From: SZUA-365 sp964635845
GTDB taxonomy: Bacteria; Bacteroidota; Ignavibacteria; SZUA-365
DNA length: 32,635 nucleotides
Reading direction: 5' to 3'
Assembly (NCBI GenBank): GCA_964635845.1
Contig: CAZWNO010000038.1
Location: 1-32,635 of the forward strand
How positions within the stretch are numbered: the first letter of the stretch is position 1; every line of letters starts with the position of its first letter. This document shows, one piece after another, positions 15,240 to 24,284 of the stretch. The notes under the pieces were generated by a model. The model was not told the DNA's origin and ran no database searches. It saw nothing but the letters and a program-made list of their open reading frames with translations. Both the position numbers and the translations under genes were made by a program.

Positions 15240-18200
15240 GGAAAAAGTTCCGTGCCCGAATTCGCGGGCCTGTCGACGGAGCGGCGCAGGTCGCCGTTGT
15301 CGGGATCATCGACGAATCCCATCCTCACGCAGAAACGCCGCAGGTAGTACGGCGCGCGCAGCTGCCGCGCGCCCGCGTCGGCGGCGCGGCGATGCAGTTC
15401 GTCGACCACCGCCGTGCCGAGACCCATGCCGCGCACCGCGGGATCGATGATGAGCAGTTCGACCGAGAGCGCGCCGTCGGATTCGAACGCGTAGCCCGCA
15501 CCGCCCTCGACGCGGTGCCATTCGTCCAACAGCACGAGATACTGCATACCTTCGCCGATCACCACGGGGAACTGCTCGCGCAGAAACAGGTCATACAGCA
15601 TGCCGATCTCCGCTGCAGTGACGGCATCGCGCAGGATGAACGATTCGCCCGTCCTGCCCGGAACGCGGCGCTGCAGCACCTGCATGCCCTCGACGGCCAG
15701 CAGTGCATGCCGGGACGTGTCCGCGGAAGGCGAGACCATGCGCAGAAGGGCATGCCGTTCATCTTCGTTCCGCAGGGAATCCTGCAGCAGGTTCATCGCG
15801 GGAAGGCGTGTCGGCGGTACGCCGGGGAAGCGGTGCATCTCCTCGAGCAGAAGATCGAATGACCGCGTCGTATCCTCGCGCGCGTCCGCGAACACCGTCC
15901 GCCTGTACAGCGCGTACCGTCCCAGTTCCCCCAGCGTGTCGATGTCGAAGAGCCTCGCGAGATCCCGCACGTAGCGTTCACGCAGGGCCAGCGGGGGCGC
16001 TGCATGGGAGGCGTGCCACTCGCTGTAGCAGGCCACCGCCGTATCGAGTCCGAGCGGTGCGATCCACCCCGCGCGCATGGCATCGAGCCAGCCGCGGAAG
16101 ACCGTACGCAGTTCCTCGTCCACCGCGTTCCCGTCGCGCAGCAGATCCTCGACGAACGCCATCCCCGCCGTATCTCCCAGCGCTTCCCGCGCGGCTTCGC
16201 AGAGCCAGACGCTGTCGAGAGAGGGACGCAGCTCGGGCAGGTGCGCCGCGGTCATCGCGTAGAAGTGATGCCGCAGCGAGCGCAGCAGCGTCGCGGGACC
16301 CTCGCACGGCGACCATCCGTCGATGCTGTGAATCACGGCGCCTCCGCGCATGCATTCGTCGGGAACCGAGACGTTCGCAGGGTGCGCCGCGCCGGGAATG
16401 ATGGATCCGCCGCTCTGCCGCCAGCCGGTGATGAACGCGGCCATGCCGCGCACGAAAAGCGAACGCAACCGCCGCGTCACTTCCGAGGGATGATCCTTCC
16501 GCGCCGCGAGCCGGAGAATTTCTTCCCACACCGTCGAGCTGCGGACGAACTGCATCGATACGGCACCCGCCTCGGGCATGAAGCTTCCGAATCGCGGCAG
16601 GACGCGCGCACCCGACGCGGCGCCCGAGAGCGCGATGAACGCGTGCATCCGCGCGAGCACGTCCGGATTGGAGAAATCCGGATGCAGAAGGATCTGCATC
16701 TGGTAATGCCGTTCATCCCTCGTCGTGATGCTCATGAGGAAACGGGGTGCGGCGCCGAACGCCGGCATCGCCGAGATCCACACGCTTCCCTCGCCGAGCC
16801 TCTCGCAGGAAAAGGACGGGATTTCATACAGCATCAGCAGGCTGATGGGCAGGAACGGCCTCGCGAGGAGAAGCGCTTCGAGCCGGTTGCGCTGCGCTGG
16901 AGGAATGCTCTCGTCGTAGCGCAGGGCGGCGCGCAGGCGAACCCGGTCGTCCACCGTGCGCAGCCAGCCATCGAAACGGGAAACGTACTGCGCTTTCAGC
17001 TTGAGAAACAGTGCCTCGGAGCCGTACTGCCGTGTTCCGTGTTCCAGTTCGTGCATCATCCAGTGGCACAGCTCGGCACGAACCTCGAATACGTAGGCAG
17101 GATCGTTCTCGGCAAGCTGGGTGAGCAAAGTGAGAATACCGACGACGACGGCTGTCCCCTCTTCCCCTTCGAAGGCGTTCTGCTCGCGGTAACGCTGCAG
17201 TCGTTCCCTCAGCGCCGCGAGGCGTCCATGCCGGAGGTCGCGCGCCGCGATACCATGGATGGACGCGTCGCTCAGGAACGACTGGCCGGAGCGGATAAAC
17301 TCGACGTAGGCATCGCTTTCTTCCGGCATGGGATCATGGAGCAGCAGCGTCGCGTAGGCCGCGCCGCGCAGCGCGGCGTCGGCGTGCCACGCGAGCGCGC
17401 CGAGACGGGCGCGGATGACGGTGCCGACATGTCTCCCGCCGTGATCGAGTTCCACCGCGACATCGTCGATCAGCGACAGCGCCGTACGCGGATCGCCGTG
17501 CAGTACGGCGGAAAGCAGCGCATGGATGCGCTTCAGCTTCGTGGACACACCCTGCAGCGACGCGTGGTCGTCCGCCATGACGCCGCGGCCCGCGGAAACC
17601 GCGGCAACGCGGATGCTCATTCCCTCCGGCAGCACGGCATCCCATCCTTCCCTGCAGGGAAACATCGCAGCGAGAGCGGGATTCGCCGTCCAGCCGAGCG
17701 GCTGCCTGCACAGCACGCCGAGATCCATGATGCCGCGGGGGCAGCGGTATTCGAGATCGCCGACCGTCCACGATTGCGCATCGCGGCCCCGCGACACGGG
17801 AAGCAGCGTGCCCGCGGCTGTGTTCACGATACCCGCCTCGTTCACGGTAAGGTCGTGCTCGGTCGCGCCCAGCTCGCGGAACAGCCAGTGCGGAAGCTGC
17901 AGCGTCAGACCGTCGCAGACGAACGACACGCTGCCGGAACGATACAGCGACGCGATGATCTCCGCGAACGAGCGCGCGACAGTGCCGCGATTGTATGAGC
18001 CTTTCGGAGTCAGTTCTCCTTTTCCCGCGTCGAAGTCGCGGTCGAGCAGCGCATAGCGGACGATGCGCTCGAAGGACGCGAGCTGCGCGTTCGCCGCGCG
18101 GATGATCTCACGGATGTACGCATCCCGTTCCTCGTCCGTGTACCGGGCGGAGAAAAGGTCGTGCGCCGTATCCGGCACGATCAGCAGCACGTTGTACTCC

Positions 18201-19795
18201 CTGCCGTCGCCCACGGCGAACACGCGCCGGAATCCGGGGATGCCGCGGAACAGCTTTTCGATGCCGAGCGGCGAAACCGTCTGTCCCCTGCTGTTCTTGT
18301 AGATGTCCTTGAGCCGGTCGATGATCTCGTACTGACCCGAGTCCCGGCGGACGAAGATGTCGCCTGTGGCAAACCAGGGATGCTCGTCCGGCGGTGCCGA
18401 GGGCAGATCACCTGTTTCCCCGAGGATGCGTGCGACGTAGCGACCCCGGACCTGCAGCTCTCCTTCATCGGACAGCCGCGCGTCAATGCACGGCAGCGGG
18501 ATGCCGACCGTTCCGGACTCGTATTCTCCGGGAATGCTCATCGTGATCCCGCCGGTGGCTTCGGTCATGCCGAAACCGCTGCACAGTTCCACGCCGAGAT
18601 CCTGGAAGAAGCGGAATACTTTCGGATCGAGATACCCCGCCGCGGAGAGTCCCCAGCGCAGCGATGCGCCGCATAGCTCGCGGAAGGCCGCGCGTGCATC
18701 CTCGCCGGTCAGGCCTTGCATCCGTGCAACGCCCGCCTCGGCGAGCTGCGACCAGCGCAGCGGAACTCCAATCAATCCCGTGGGCTGCACCGCGCGCATT
18801 CCCGCGAGCAGCGCCTCCCTCGAGCCGTCCTGCACGAATACGTAGCGGCCGCGCCAGAACAGCATGCCCTGCAGTTCGAGGAAGCGGCCGAAGGTGTGGA
18901 ACAGCGGAAGGTACGCCAGCAGCGTCTCGCCGCGTCCGACCGAGGGCAGCGCCGCCGCGCGGGCGAAGCGCTTGGTCACCATTGCATACTGCGAAAAGCA
19001 CACGCCCTTCGGCCGGCCGGTGGAACCCGAGGTGAACATGACCGAGGCAGTCGCGAAGGGATCGATCCGTTTCCGTGGCAGCGCCAGGTGTCCGAATTCC
19101 GCAACGAGATCGTCGAGATACCGGATCCCGTTTTCTTTTTCCTCGCTCTCCCGCCGCGTGACGACGATGTGCGGCGGAGTGTCCATCGCCCTGGCGGCGG
19201 CGAGGATCGTGCCGAGGCGTTCGGGCGTGTCGGTGAGAGCGATGGTGATGCCGAGGCGCTGCATCATCCACGTGAGTTCCGCCGCATCGGCATGCACGCT
19301 GACGGGTGCGACGAGCATCCCGTGAGACAGGCAGGCGAGGTCGCACAGCGCGGTCTCGATGCTGTTCGCGGCGTAGATCAGGAAGCGCGGCGCGGCGGGC
19401 AGCGCGTCGTACATCGCATGGAACGCGGCGGCGATGCGCCGGATGCGCTGACGGCACTCGGCGAAGGTCAGCGTGCGCCCTTCGGCGAGGGACTCGAGGT
19501 ACACCGCGTCCCCGCACTCCTCTGCACGATCGGCAAGGAGATCGCCCAGCGTGTAGCGCAGATGCGCGAGCACTGCCGCGGCGTCCTCCGCCCAGGTGTA
19601 CCGGGATGGCGGGGAAAGCGATTCGAGGACATCCGGCTGCGCGCTCCAGCGGAGAAAGCGCCGCCACGCCTCATCGGATGCCGCGGCGGCGCCATGCGCG
19701 CGCAGCGCTTCATGTACCGCGGCAGCGACGGCGCGGTTGCGCTCGGGATCTTCAGCGGTATCGGGGACAAATCGTGCGTCCAGTTTCGAAGTCAT
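15236..19795 (-). CDS. Acyl-CoA synthetase (ANL) - unassigned middle - GNAT acyltransferase fusion protein
   Basis: The 1519-residue product opens with a full AMP-forming acyl-CoA synthetase domain at about 80-620: MFTSGSTGRPKG (253-264), GFGMTE (407-412), ATGD (476-479), DRLKD (493-497) and the presumed catalytic A10 lysine Lys598 in ELTPKGSYNR. It should activate a carboxylic acid, probably fatty, as acyl-AMP and pass it to CoA or another carrier. The C-terminus, about 1386-1519, is a GNAT acetyltransferase domain with the acetyl-CoA loop IIDPAVRGMGLG (1449-1460). Between them lie about 765 residues that I do not recognise, largely helical in look, including HPANVSVPDE and SIDGW segments. 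The ATG at 19795 has a GGAGG site seven bases upstream and supersedes upstream in-frame starts. Monocistronic in appearance. The GNAT part might acylate the synthetase lysine, but this is speculation. Confidence 0.85.
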   Translation of the reverse strand: MTSKLDARFVPDTAEDPERNRAVAAAVHEALRAHGAAAASDEAWRRFLRWSAQPDVLESLSPPSRYTWAEDAAAVLAHLRYTLGDLLADRAEECGDAVYLESLAEGRTLTFAECRQRIRRIAAAFHAMYDALPAAPRFLIYAANSIETALCDLACLSHGMLVAPVSVHADAAELTWMMQRLGITIALTDTPERLGTILAAARAMDTPPHIVVTRRESEEKENGIRYLDDLVAEFGHLALPRKRIDPFATASVMFTSGSTGRPKGVCFSQYAMVTKRFARAAALPSVGRGETLLAYLPLFHTFGRFLELQGMLFWRGRYVFVQDGSREALLAGMRAVQPTGLIGVPLRWSQLAEAGVARMQGLTGEDARAAFRELCGASLRWGLSAAGYLDPKVFRFFQDLGVELCSGFGMTEATGGITMSIPGEYESGTVGIPLPCIDARLSDEGELQVRGRYVARILGETGDLPSAPPDEHPWFATGDIFVRRDSGQYEIIDRLKDIYKNSRGQTVSPLGIEKLFRGIPGFRRVFAVGDGREYNVLLIVPDTAHDLFSARYTDEERDAYIREIIRAANAQLASFERIVRYALLDRDFDAGKGELTPKGSYNRGTVARSFAEIIASLYRSGSVSFVCDGLTLQLPHWLFRELGATEHDLTVNEAGIVNTAAGTLLPVSRGRDAQSWTVGDLEYRCPRGIMDLGVLCRQPLGWTANPALAAMFPCREGWDAVLPEGMSIRVAAVSAGRGVMADDHASLQGVSTKLKRIHALLSAVLHGDPRTALSLIDDVAVELDHGGRHVGTVIRARLGALAWHADAALRGAAYATLLLHDPMPEESDAYVEFIRSGQSFLSDASIHGIAARDLRHGRLAALRERLQRYREQNAFEGEEGTAVVVGILTLLTQLAENDPAYVFEVRAELCHWMMHELEHGTRQYGSEALFLKLKAQYVSRFDGWLRTVDDRVRLRAALRYDESIPPAQRNRLEALLLARPFLPISLLMLYEIPSFSCERLGEGSVWISAMPAFGAAPRFLMSITTRDERHYQMQILLHPDFSNPDVLARMHAFIALSGAASGARVLPRFGSFMPEAGAVSMQFVRSSTVWEEILRLAARKDHPSEVTRRLRSLFVRGMAAFITGWRQSGGSIIPGAAHPANVSVPDECMRGGAVIHSIDGWSPCEGPATLLRSLRHHFYAMTAAHLPELRPSLDSVWLCEAAREALGDTAGMAFVEDLLRDGNAVDEELRTVFRGWLDAMRAGWIAPLGLDTAVACYSEWHASHAAPPLALRERYVRDLARLFDIDTLGELGRYALYRRTVFADAREDTTRSFDLLLEEMHRFPGVPPTRLPAMNLLQDSLRNEDERHALLRMVSPSADTSRHALLAVEGMQVLQRRVPGRTGESFILRDAVTAAEIGMLYDLFLREQFPVVIGEGMQYLVLLDEWHRVEGGAGYAFESDGALSVELLIIDPAVRGMGLGTAVVDELHRRAADAGARQLRAPYYLRRFCVRMGFVDDPDNGDLRRSVDRPANSGTELFP

Positions 19796-19838
19796 CTCGC
19801 CACCTCCGGAAAATGTATCCCGATATTCGGCAGTCATT

Positions 19839-19865
19839 CCCGGCAGCTGTCGCATGGCTGCCGGG
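19839..19865. other. Stem-loop in the leader of the synthetase-GNAT gene
   Basis: CCCGGCAGC and GCTGCCGGG form a perfect 9-bp stem around a 9-nt loop, 44-70 nt upstream of the gene start. No T-run follows on either strand. It may be a leader structure or part of an operator. No convincing promoter was found in this 143-bp stretch. Confidence 0.5.
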
Positions 19866-19938
19866 GCACAACAATCCATGCGGCAATCTACGAGAAAGTG
19901 TGTTCCCCTGCCATCCCGGCGGGGCGCCGCGGTATACA

Positions 19939-19968
19939 TGAAGCCACCTCCGCGAGGAGGTGGCTTCA
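19939..19968 (-). terminator. Hairpin terminator of the nine-gene phosphate-type operon
   Basis: A perfect 13-bp stem (19939-19951 with 19956-19968) encloses a 4-nt loop. It lies 43 nt beyond the stop of the LTD/T9SS gene, in the direction of its transcription. The sequence after it on that strand is not T-rich, so termination may need a factor or be incomplete. Confidence 0.7.
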
Positions 19969-20010
19969 GCTTTCAGGGGAGGCCCATTTTCATTGTGGAT
20001 CGGCAGACGA

Positions 20011-21189
20011 TCACTTCACCAGTGCCATCTTCCTCATCTCGACGGACGCGCCCGCCTTCAACGAATAGAAGTAGATGCCGCTGGGGTGATCCCCTGCATC
20101 GAAGCGCGCGAGATGCGTACCTGCTTCCATCACTCCGCAGACGAGATCGGCGATCTCCATGCCGAGAAGATTATATACTTTCAGCGATACCATGCTACGC
20201 GCAGCGAGCGTATAGCTGATGGTCGTGGCGGGATTGAAGGGATTCGGGTAGTTTTGACGGAGAACGAAATCGCTGACGGACGCCGCGCTCCCGACGGATG
20301 TCGCCGTGCCGTTCGTCGCGCCGCGCGTCAGGGGACTCCGCTTCTCGATCACGTTCGAACCGTCCGGAATGCGCTGGTAGGAGGTGTCGATGCCGAGCGC
20401 GGGAATCACGACGCTGTCGATCACGATGCCGTCGCCGTCTTCCAGCCAGACGACATCGCCGCCGCTGGAAAGCCCGAAATCGGATTCATCGCCCTCGAAC
20501 GATGCCGTGTCGACGACGATCACGAAGAATCCGTTCGGCGGAAGAATCGTCCCGGAGGGGAACGGTTTCTTCGGTTTCGATCCCGACTGGCCGCCGTTGT
20601 CGTAGATCTTGTACCCGCTGATGTCGACGTCGTACGGGGCCGCGTTATACAGCTCGATCCAGTCGAGAGCACCCTCGACGCCGCGGGAATAGCATTCGTT
20701 CATCTTGATCATGACATTGGAGGCGCCTCGCGTGCGCGGCGTCCATTTCACCCACACGTTCGCGCCGTCGGGGATACGCGCGATGGAGGTGTCGACGCCC
20801 AGAGCAGGGATCACGACGCTGTCGATGACGAGACCGTCGGCGTTCTCCAGCCATACCAGGTCACCGCCGCTGGAGAGGCCGAAATCGGATTCGTCCCCTT
20901 CGAAGGACGCGGTATCGGTGACGATATACCCGAAACCCTTCGCGGGAATTACGCTGCCGGCCGGGAAGAGTTTCTTCGGTTTCGACCCGGACTGTCCGCC
21001 GTTGTCGTAAATCCTGAAGCCGCTGATATCGATGTCCGCCGAGGACGGATTGTATACCTCGACCCAGTCGAGGTCTCCCTCGGTACCGCGCGAATACGCT
21101 TCGTTGATCACCACCGTCTGCGCCACGGCGGCGGCGGACAGTAATGCAGTCGCGAGCAGCAGTCCAAAGATGTGCACAATTTTTCGCAT
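20011..21189 (-). CDS. Secreted protein with two lamin-tail domains and a T9SS sorting domain
   Basis: The 392-residue product has a signal peptide (IFGLLLATALLSAAAVAQ, to about residue 24). Two lamin-tail-like (LTD) repeats follow at about 25-157 and 160-292. Each runs from an N-E-x-Y-S-R-G segment through D-W-[VI]-E, IYDNGGQSGSKPKK, FEGDESDFGLSSGGD and IDSVVIPALG to a TRGA segment. Residues 303-392 are a type IX sorting domain: LRQNYPNPFNPATTISY, then VYNLLGMEIADL and GIYFYSLKAG. It should be exported by Sec, pass the outer membrane by T9SS and end on the surface or outside. LTD domains are seen in extracellular nucleases and surface proteins; no catalytic domain is present here. The ATG at 21189 has GAGG upstream; an alternative ATG at 21225 overlaps the preceding stop. 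Last gene of the operon. Confidence 0.9.
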   Translation of the reverse strand: MRKIVHIFGLLLATALLSAAAVAQTVVINEAYSRGTEGDLDWVEVYNPSSADIDISGFRIYDNGGQSGSKPKKLFPAGSVIPAKGFGYIVTDTASFEGDESDFGLSSGGDLVWLENADGLVIDSVVIPALGVDTSIARIPDGANVWVKWTPRTRGASNVMIKMNECYSRGVEGALDWIELYNAAPYDVDISGYKIYDNGGQSGSKPKKPFPSGTILPPNGFFVIVVDTASFEGDESDFGLSSGGDVVWLEDGDGIVIDSVVIPALGIDTSYQRIPDGSNVIEKRSPLTRGATNGTATSVGSAASVSDFVLRQNYPNPFNPATTISYTLAARSMVSLKVYNLLGMEIADLVCGVMEAGTHLARFDAGDHPSGIYFYSLKAGASVEMRKMALVK

Positions 21190-21221
21190 TCGGATGTCCT
21201 CATGAGAGTGTGTGTGGAAAA

Positions 21222-21989
21222 TCATTTCGGAGCGGGAAACAGATAGAGCCTTGCATCCGCGTCATTCACGATGTACATCGTATCCCTGACGATCGCGATT
21301 CCCTCCCCCTTGCCGAACGGGAGAGACCACTCCCGAAGCAACCTGCCGTACAGATCGGTCTGCATGATCTTCCGCGATTCATCGCTGATGATCCAGAGAC
21401 TATTGTCGGCTTTACGGAACGTAATATCTGAATAATCCGCCGCAAGGGAAAGCGGAATCCGCCGGACTTCCTTTCCGCCCGGAGTGTATTCGAGGAGCAT
21501 CCCGGGAGCCTTCTCGTTGAGGACAAACAGGTTTCCGCCCGGTCCCGTCGTCACGCCCTCCAGCGCGTTGTTGGCGAGTGTCGCGACATCGACGGTGAAG
21601 GAGGAGAGCCAGGTTCCGTCGGCGCGGTACAGGACAACCTGCCTGTTCTTCTCCTCGACGACATAGATCGTGTCGCAGCTCGCCGAGAGGCTGATGCCCT
21701 CGAGATCCGCGCCCGCGGTCGGGATCGTTCTGATCAGCCTGCCGTCGAAGCCGATCTCGTACAGCTCGGGATGCGAGTCGGAGACCACGAGGAATGAATT
21801 GTTCCTCGCGTGGTACACGATCCCGGATGGTTCGGCGATCGTTCCGGCGAGAGAGTACTGCGCGATCGGCTGCAGTGTCTCCGTTTCCGTCGGAGGATTC
21901 GTGGGATCTGATCCCGGCTCATCCCTGCCGCACCCGGCGCAGGCCGCGAGCAGCAGGAATGAGCACAGGATCGTCGCGTTCCATTTCAT
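21222..21989 (-). CDS. SdiA-regulated (YjiK-like) beta-propeller lipoprotein
   Basis: The 255-residue product is a lipoprotein: hydrophobic leader, lipobox LAAC with Cys17, then a Pro/Thr/Glu linker to about residue 38. The body carries the repeating blades of the SdiA-regulated/YjiK family: EPSGIVYHARNNSFLVVSD, DLEGISL, ALEGVTTGPGGNLFVLNE, YSDITFRKADNSLWIISDES and KGEGIAIVRDTMYIVND. The E-G-[IV] and S-D-I blade starts are typical. Biochemical activity of this family is not established; related propellers include phytase-like esterases, and a role in handling phosphorylated compounds is possible from the operon context only. It lies 25 nt after the upstream LTD lipoprotein gene and 32 nt before the downstream LTD gene. 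Confidence 0.82.
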   Translation of the reverse strand: MKWNATILCSFLLLAACAGCGRDEPGSDPTNPPTETETLQPIAQYSLAGTIAEPSGIVYHARNNSFLVVSDSHPELYEIGFDGRLIRTIPTAGADLEGISLSASCDTIYVVEEKNRQVVLYRADGTWLSSFTVDVATLANNALEGVTTGPGGNLFVLNEKAPGMLLEYTPGGKEVRRIPLSLAADYSDITFRKADNSLWIISDESRKIMQTDLYGRLLREWSLPFGKGEGIAIVRDTMYIVNDADARLYLFPAPK

Positions 21990-22014
21990 GTGTGTTTGAT
22001 TCCTCGTGTCGGGA

Positions 22015-22938
22015 TCATGGCTGATTGGCTGCTCCCCTAGTGATGGTGTTGAGCAGCTGCATCGTCGCGCTCCCGTCGGGATACCTGCCGTAGGACTGCG
22101 TCACCAGCGGCATGGCGGGAATGGAGACATTATCGATCACGACGCCCAGGGGGTTTTCCAGCCAGACTTCGTCGCCGCCGCTCGAAAGTCCGAAACCGTA
22201 CTCCTCGGTCGTGATGTCGGTGACGATGACGTAGAATCCTTTCCCCGGGATGGCGTCCCCGGCGGTGAATTCCATCTTCGGCTTCGTGCCGGAGTTTCCG
22301 CCGTTGTCATAGATCTTGTAGCCGGTCAGGGTCACGGGAGCGCTGTTGGGATTGTATATCTCGATCCAGTCCGGATTGGTCGCGTCGCCGCGGGAGTAGA
22401 ATTCGTTCATCACGAGCGGCTGCACGGCACCGCCGGACACGTTGGTCGCGCCCTTCGTCGGCAGGGTGGCCTTCACCCAGGCACCCGCACCGTCGGGGAT
22501 CCTCGCATAGGACGTATCCACGCCGAGCGCGGGGAAGACGACGCTGTCGATGACCGCGCCTGCCGCGTTCTCGAACCAGACGGTCTCGCCTCCGCTCGAG
22601 AGTCCGAAGCCCGCGTCGTCCTGCGTGTCCGTCGTGATGACGTAGAATCCCATTCCCGGCAGCGTGGTGCCGGCGGGGATTTCCATCTTCGGCTTCGAGC
22701 CGGTCTGTCCGCCGCTGTCGTAGATCCTGTAGCCGCTGATGTCGATCGGCTTGCTATTCGGATTGTAAATCTCGATCCAGTCCGGATTGGCCGCATCACC
22801 GCGGGAATAGACTTCATTCAACGCGATATCGAGCGTGACCACCGGTGGTGTATTGATCGCGGGTTCGTCGCGGTCGCAGGCTGGAAACACGCCGGTCACG
22901 ACGAACAGGGTCAGGATAAGCAGGAGAGTCTTTTTCAT
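22015..22938 (-). CDS. Lipoprotein with two lamin-tail domains
   Basis: The 307-residue product has a signal sequence and lipobox VFPAC with Cys21, then two LTD repeats at about 37-170 and 175-305. The repeats share NE[VF]YSRGDA, NPDWIEIYNPNS, GY[RK]IYD, SKPKMEI/TKPKMEF, GFGLSSGG and WFEN/WLEN segments. It closely resembles the T9SS-sorted LTD protein two genes downstream but has a lipid anchor instead of a sorting domain. Both genes probably arose by duplication. It is expected on the periplasmic or outer face of the outer membrane. No enzymatic motif was seen. It starts 19 nt after the porin stop, within the operon. Confidence 0.87.
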   Translation of the reverse strand: MKKTLLLILTLFVVTGVFPACDRDEPAINTPPVVTLDIALNEVYSRGDAANPDWIEIYNPNSKPIDISGYRIYDSGGQTGSKPKMEIPAGTTLPGMGFYVITTDTQDDAGFGLSSGGETVWFENAAGAVIDSVVFPALGVDTSYARIPDGAGAWVKATLPTKGATNVSGGAVQPLVMNEFYSRGDATNPDWIEIYNPNSAPVTLTGYKIYDNGGNSGTKPKMEFTAGDAIPGKGFYVIVTDITTEEYGFGLSSGGDEVWLENPLGVVIDNVSIPAMPLVTQSYGRYPDGSATMQLLNTITRGAANQP

Positions 22939-22957
22939 TGCGGTTGATCCTGTGTTG

Positions 22958-24244
22958 TTACAATGATGCCTGGAATCTCATCTGGACGAACGAGTGGTCG
23001 TCGTCTCCGATCAGATTGCCCTTGCGTGTGGCGTACTGATCGAGATCGACGATCGAATAGTTGAGCATGATCCTGATGCTGGTGTTCGGATAGTAGTTGA
23101 TGCCGAGCATCAGCTGATTCGCCTTGCCGCCATGCACGCCCGCGTCGAGATCGTTCAGATCGGTGATCGTGTAGCGCGCCCCGATTTCGAGCGCGCCCCA
23201 GGAATGCCTCGGCGCTTCGACGGGACCGATCTCGCCTTCGTCGGAATAGTAATACCGCGTCTCCCCGGTCAGCATGTACATCGCCATGACGTACCCGCCC
23301 TTGAGGTTCACCTGGGGCTTGTCGTACCAGCGGTTGATCGACGTGGCCATCACTTCCGTCTGCATGTAGAAGGGACCGTAGTTGTACATGAACTCCGCCC
23401 CGTACCGGTAGTAGTTGTTCACGTCGGCGATGTCGCCGGTGTGCAGGAATTTCGGATTGAACACGTAGGATTCCGTGCGCGCGCTGATTTCGATGGTGTT
23501 CGCCTTCAGCTCCGAAGTGGCATCGGGAATCTTGTACGATCCCGCGAGACCGATATGCATGTTGTGCCCGTGCCGGTTGATGGGCGCGATCGACCCGCGG
23601 AGGTTCGTCGAGAAGCCTTCGTCCCGCTGTCCCTTGTCGATCCGCGTGCCGGCCTCGTGTCCCATCACCGCACCGGTGATCTGCGCGAGTTCAGGCACCC
23701 AGTACCGGGCCTGGATGCCGATGCGCCGCCCCATCGGGAGCGCGCTCGAAATCGATGCACGCTCGAGAAAACTCAGCAGGCGCGAACTGTTCAGCCGCTC
23801 CATGCCGAAGGGTTCCTTGAAATGGCCGACCTGGAATGCAAGACCCACACCGGGCACGGTATACTTCATCCACATGTCCCGGAGTTCGACCTGCGATTTC
23901 GTGTCGACCTGCTCGGCGAAATCGACGTCCACTTCCGCTTCCCAGTCCCTGTGCAGCATGGCTTTCATCGCGAAGGTCAGGCGCCGGAAATGCGCGCCGT
24001 TGCTCATCGCGTTTTTGTTCTCGAAATACATCGCCCCGTCTACCTGGATCCGGGAATCGAACCACCAGCGGAAATCTCCGCTCTCGGATTCGAAGACCAG
24101 TTTACCGTTCCGGGCTTCCGCCTTGAGGGAGTCGATGAGACTGCTCCCGGGGATGCGCGCATCCTGTGCCTCCGCCGCGGGAAGGAGCACGAAGGACAGG
24201 ACGAAGGCTGTCAGAATGAACAGCAGGGATGTGGTGTTTTTCAT
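22958..24244 (-). CDS. OprO/OprP-like phosphate-selective porin family protein
   Basis: The 428-residue product has a signal peptide ending in AAEAQ (residue 27). A porin O/P-type barrel follows: RWWFDSRIQVDGAMYFEN, HFRRLTFAMKAMLHRDWEAE, VELRDMWMKYTVPG, FQVGHFKEPFGMERLNSS, then alternating aromatic strands such as YYRYGAEFMYNYGPFYMQTE, and the end segment RFQASL. The F-[KR]-[EV]-P-F-x-[ML]-E motif is the family hallmark. It should form an outer-membrane channel, in Pseudomonas relatives selective for phosphate or polyphosphate. Many Bacteroidota members have unproven selectivity, so phosphate is inferred from the PiT/DUF47 genes directly upstream (40 nt). A good AAGGTG site precedes the ATG. 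Confidence 0.88.
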   Translation of the reverse strand: MKNTTSLLFILTAFVLSFVLLPAAEAQDARIPGSSLIDSLKAEARNGKLVFESESGDFRWWFDSRIQVDGAMYFENKNAMSNGAHFRRLTFAMKAMLHRDWEAEVDVDFAEQVDTKSQVELRDMWMKYTVPGVGLAFQVGHFKEPFGMERLNSSRLLSFLERASISSALPMGRRIGIQARYWVPELAQITGAVMGHEAGTRIDKGQRDEGFSTNLRGSIAPINRHGHNMHIGLAGSYKIPDATSELKANTIEISARTESYVFNPKFLHTGDIADVNNYYRYGAEFMYNYGPFYMQTEVMATSINRWYDKPQVNLKGGYVMAMYMLTGETRYYYSDEGEIGPVEAPRHSWGALEIGARYTITDLNDLDAGVHGGKANQLMLGINYYPNTSIRIMLNYSIVDLDQYATRKGNLIGDDDHSFVQMRFQASL

Positions 24245-24284
24245 GAATGCACCTTTGAATGTATGACAGGATTCGAAGGGAAGA

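Noticed and set aside
16004..17998. Long open plus-strand frame (664 codons) opposite the synthetase-GNAT gene
   Set aside because: No recognisable motif and Arg/His-rich composition; the minus frame carries complete ANL and GNAT domains.
19810..19817. TACATTTT on the minus strand as promoter of the synthetase-GNAT gene
   Set aside because: The start site would fall within the GGAGG ribosome binding site, leaving no usable leader.
21190..21225. ATG at 21225 as start of the LTD/T9SS protein
   Set aside because: It overlaps the preceding stop but lacks a ribosome binding site and adds a His-rich tail before the signal peptide; the ATG at 21189 has GAGG and a normal n-region.
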